Shown: piece after piece, positions 61,769 through 64,000 of the stretch | How positions within the stretch are numbered: the first letter of the stretch is position 1 | How the letters are laid out: every line of letters begins with the position of its first letter | DNA from: Verrucomicrobiaceae bacterium | GTDB lineage: Bacteria; Verrucomicrobiota; Verrucomicrobiia; Verrucomicrobiales; Verrucomicrobiaceae | Assembly (NCBI GenBank): GCA_016713245.1 | Contig: JADJPM010000004.1 | Span: 1,860,001-1,924,000, forward strand | DNA: 64,000 bases | Direction of reading: 5' to 3' | The notes under the pieces: generated by a model | What the model was told of the DNA's origin: nothing | Databases searched by the model: none | Seen by the model: the letters and a program-made list of their open reading frames with translations, nothing else | Translations under genes and position numbers: made by a program

Positions 61769-64000
61769 TCACTTCGCCGGAAGCACCTGCACGGCATCGA
61801 GATGCACGTTTCCACCGGCTCCAGCGGTGCGGAAGATCACAGCGGCTTCTTCGCCTGCGGTGAAGGTGAAGACACCAAGGGATTCTGCGCCTTGTTTGCC
61901 TTTGGCGGGTTTGGTTTGATCGACCGTGACGACTTTTTCGCCTTCGCTGCTCAGCACGGTGACCGGGGCGGTTTTGGCGCGGTTCTCGTGAGGTTGGAAG
62001 TAGATGCGGACTTCGTATTTGCCGGTTTCTTTGACGCTGAAAGCAAAGCGGGCGCTGGCGTTCTTGTCGCTGCCGTAGCTGTAGTATTCGCCGACGTAGG
62101 GCTTCAAACCTTCGCCGTGAGCCCATTTGCCGTTCAACTCGGCTTCTTTGTCGTCGATGACGATGCCGTCGAGCTTCTTGGGGTCGATGCTGTCGGAGGA
62201 GAGGGAAGTATCGGGGAGCTTTTTGGCATTGGCGGGAAGGTAGAGTGCGCCTTCGAGGGAGTCGCGACGCATCGCGCCGGGCTGGTTCATGAGGTCTTTG
62301 AGGATGTCGAGATACTGCTCATAGACACCGCGAGGCGTGGTGTGGTGGCGGAGGCAGATCCAGGCGGCTTTGCCGACGACTTCGCCCATCATGCCGCAGG
62401 TGCGCATGACGCGGGTGGAGCCAAGCGCTGCACGCTCGACACTGATGGTGCGTCCAGCCATAAAGAGGTTGCCGATGTCTTTGCTGTAAAAGCAGCGGTA
62501 GGGCACGGGGTAGCCGTTTTTGCGGTCGGTGTGCTTGCCGAACTGGGCGCGGCTGATGAAGGGATTGTCCGGGAAGTTCTTCATGTATTCCTCTTTCGGG
62601 TAGTGAAGGTCTTGGTCCCAGGTGGTGGGCACGCAGCCGTCGGGATGGATGATGCCTTTGACCATGTCGTCGCCGTTGAGGACCATGTCGCCGACGATGC
62701 GGCGGCTTTCACGAGGTCCGCCGATGTAGGCGAGCCAGGTGAGGTCGTGCTGGGCGTATTGCTCGGCTTTGAGGGTCTTCAAAGCGGAGACGGCACCATA
62801 AACGGCGCGGAAGTTGTGATCGCGGATGAGTTCGAGGTCGTTGATGGGGTGCTTGTCGAAGCCGCTCTCCCAGAACCACTCGCCGTGTACATAGTCCTCG
62901 GGATTCGGCACCGGTGTGTAGCCGAGATCGTAACCGGCCTGGTTGGCGGCATTCTTTTTGCCCACGGGGGCCAGAGGACGCGGCTCGGGGAAGTCTTCGA
63001 GCTTCAAAGGCAGTGCCCAAGGCGTGGCGGGCCAGGTGACGGGCTTTTTGAGATTCTGCATGACCCACATGTTGCTCATGCCCATGCGGCCTTTTTCTTC
63101 CATCATGAACTCCGCGCCCGCGAGAGCTCCGACGCTGCCGTGGCCGGTGCAATCGACGAAGTACTTGCCGACGAAACGCGTCTCTTTGCCGCTCTTCGTG
63201 TCGAGGCCGGTGACGCTGCGGATGTTTTTGCCGTCTTTGCCCATCTCCACGCCATAGACGTGAGTGTTGAGGAAGAGGTCGAGGAACTTCTCCGCCTTCA
63301 CGACGTCTTCCTTGAGCTTGTCGTTGTATTCGGCTGGATCCGCGGCGGGGCTGTTGCTGGCGCGGTCGGCCATTTCTTCGATGATCTCGCCCAGATGCGG
63401 ATACAGGCCGCGACGCGTGCCGCCCATGGCCCAGACCTGAATCTCGCTGGAGCCATTGCCGCCGAGCACGGGTCGGTTTTGGATGAAGGCCACCTTCAGG
63501 CCCTGACGAGCACCAGAAACCGCGGCGCCCATACCGCTGTAGCCGCCACCGACGACGACGAGGTCGTATTCGCTGGTCTCAGGAGCCTTCTCCGGCAGTC
63601 CGAGCATCTTTTTGCGCATGCTGATGTCTGGCGTGAAACTGGCATCATCGCTCAAGACGATGGCGTCCACGCGGCCATCAAAGCCGGTGAGGTCTTTGAG
63701 CGTCAACTTGACCATGCCTTGACCAATCTTGACGGTTCCACCGCTCTCCCACTGCCAATCTTTGCCCGTGGCACCGAATTCGTGCTTCAGCGTCTCGCCA
63801 TTCACCGCGATCTGAAAACGTCCGGGTGCTCCCGGAGCATCCCAAGGGCCGACCCAGTTCTTCGTGCGGGCCCAGAGCGTGTATTCGCCTGCGGGCACTT
63901 CGAGTTCGGTTTCGGCGTCTTTGACTACTTTGCCCATGCCATGCGCCATGAGGTAGGGCGAGCCCATCACATCAATGAACTGCGTGTCGAGCACCCACCC
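61769..64000 (-). CDS. FAD-dependent oxidoreductase with golvesin-like C-terminus (5' end outside window)
   Basis: At least 743 residues; the frame is open to the right edge. It starts with a beta-rich carbohydrate-binding-like region, then the FAD domain (DLVVVGGGYSGMGAAVSGARQG), NRPVLGGNGSSEIQVW, DCTGHGSVGALAGAEF and GRTISVERAALGSTRVMRT. A C-terminal golvesin/xanthan-lyase-like beta domain follows (GEYYSYGSDKNASARFAFSV). Such proteins are common in Planctomycetota and Verrucomicrobiota polysaccharide loci; the substrate is unknown. No N-terminal signal can be seen because it lies outside the window. Confidence 0.9.
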   Translation of the reverse strand, partial: GWVLDTQFIDVMGSPYLMAHGMGKVVKDAETELEVPAGEYTLWARTKNWVGPWDAPGAPGRFQIAVNGETLKHEFGATGKDWQWESGGTVKIGQGMVKLTLKDLTGFDGRVDAIVLSDDASFTPDISMRKKMLGLPEKAPETSEYDLVVVGGGYSGMGAAVSGARQGLKVAFIQNRPVLGGNGSSEIQVWAMGGTRRGLYPHLGEIIEEMADRASNSPAADPAEYNDKLKEDVVKAEKFLDLFLNTHVYGVEMGKDGKNIRSVTGLDTKSGKETRFVGKYFVDCTGHGSVGALAGAEFMMEEKGRMGMSNMWVMQNLKKPVTWPATPWALPLKLEDFPEPRPLAPVGKKNAANQAGYDLGYTPVPNPEDYVHGEWFWESGFDKHPINDLELIRDHNFRAVYGAVSALKTLKAEQYAQHDLTWLAYIGGPRESRRIVGDMVLNGDDMVKGIIHPDGCVPTTWDQDLHYPKEEYMKNFPDNPFISRAQFGKHTDRKNGYPVPYRCFYSKDIGNLFMAGRTISVERAALGSTRVMRTCGMMGEVVGKAAWICLRHHTTPRGVYEQYLDILKDLMNQPGAMRRDSLEGALYLPANAKKLPDTSLSSDSIDPKKLDGIVIDDKEAELNGKWAHGEGLKPYVGEYYSYGSDKNASARFAFSVKETGKYEVRIYFQPHENRAKTAPVTVLSSEGEKVVTVDQTKPAKGKQGAESLGVFTFTAGEEAAVIFRTAGAGGNVHLDAVQVLPAK

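Overview
The window looks like chromosomal DNA of a GC-rich Verrucomicrobiota bacterium, most like the Verrucomicrobiales (Prosthecobacter/Verrucomicrobium type). This is inferred from family content: two planctomycete-type cytochrome/DUF1549/DUF1553 proteins, PEP-CTERM sorting signals, an NPYQAP-motif membrane protein, ECF sigma/anti-sigma pairs, many large secreted mosaic proteins, and few Shine-Dalgarno sequences. No rRNA, tRNA, CRISPR array or transposase gene was recognised.

Layout. 1-8 kb: the 3' part of smc, a histidine kinase/response regulator pair, a PEP-CTERM protein, thioredoxin and a prepilin-like gene with a good promoter. 8-16 kb: one 2584-residue secreted mosaic protein (galactose-oxidase-like propeller, PA14, LamG, PKD, YncE-like propeller, two-haem cytochrome, Ig-like). 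16-30 kb: a large cytochrome/DUF1549/DUF1553 protein, a permease/His-rich partner/DUF5069 operon, a squalene/phytoene synthase-type enzyme, a run of secreted hydrolase-type genes (PQQ-type propeller, SGNH hydrolase, ceramidase) and a halogenase-like flavoprotein. 30-42 kb: two ECF sigma/anti-sigma units and the MoxR, DUF58 and BatA-like vWA genes. MoxR is separated from the other two by a four-helix-bundle element, a sigma/cupin pair, and a DUF4331/TPR pair. 42-50 kb: a serine hydrolase, a lipoprotein, a second DUF1549/DUF1553 protein, a second four-helix-bundle element, an NHL protein and a secreted MsrB-MsrA. 50-62 kb: a cluster of surface or secreted proteins, including a scaffold with an A/T-rich M15-peptidase C-terminus, a small exported protein, an IgGFc-binding-domain protein, a frameshifted vanadium-haloperoxidase-like gene and an outer-membrane barrel. 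62-64 kb: a truncated FAD-dependent oxidoreductase.

The most unusual signals are these. (1) Two unrelated-locus copies of a four-helix-bundle gene are each bracketed by inverted arrays of 7-bp repeats that sit on or next to the stop codons of host genes; a third 7-bp array without such a gene ends the DUF58 gene. (2) A low-GC segment of about 2.2 kb starts inside one secreted-protein gene and ends inside another, and carries a zinc-peptidase tip plus a small exported protein, like a tip/immunity exchange. (3) A PEP-CTERM signal lies in the middle of a DUF4331 protein. (4) Two genes each carry an apparent extra C in a C4 run that breaks a conserved reading frame.
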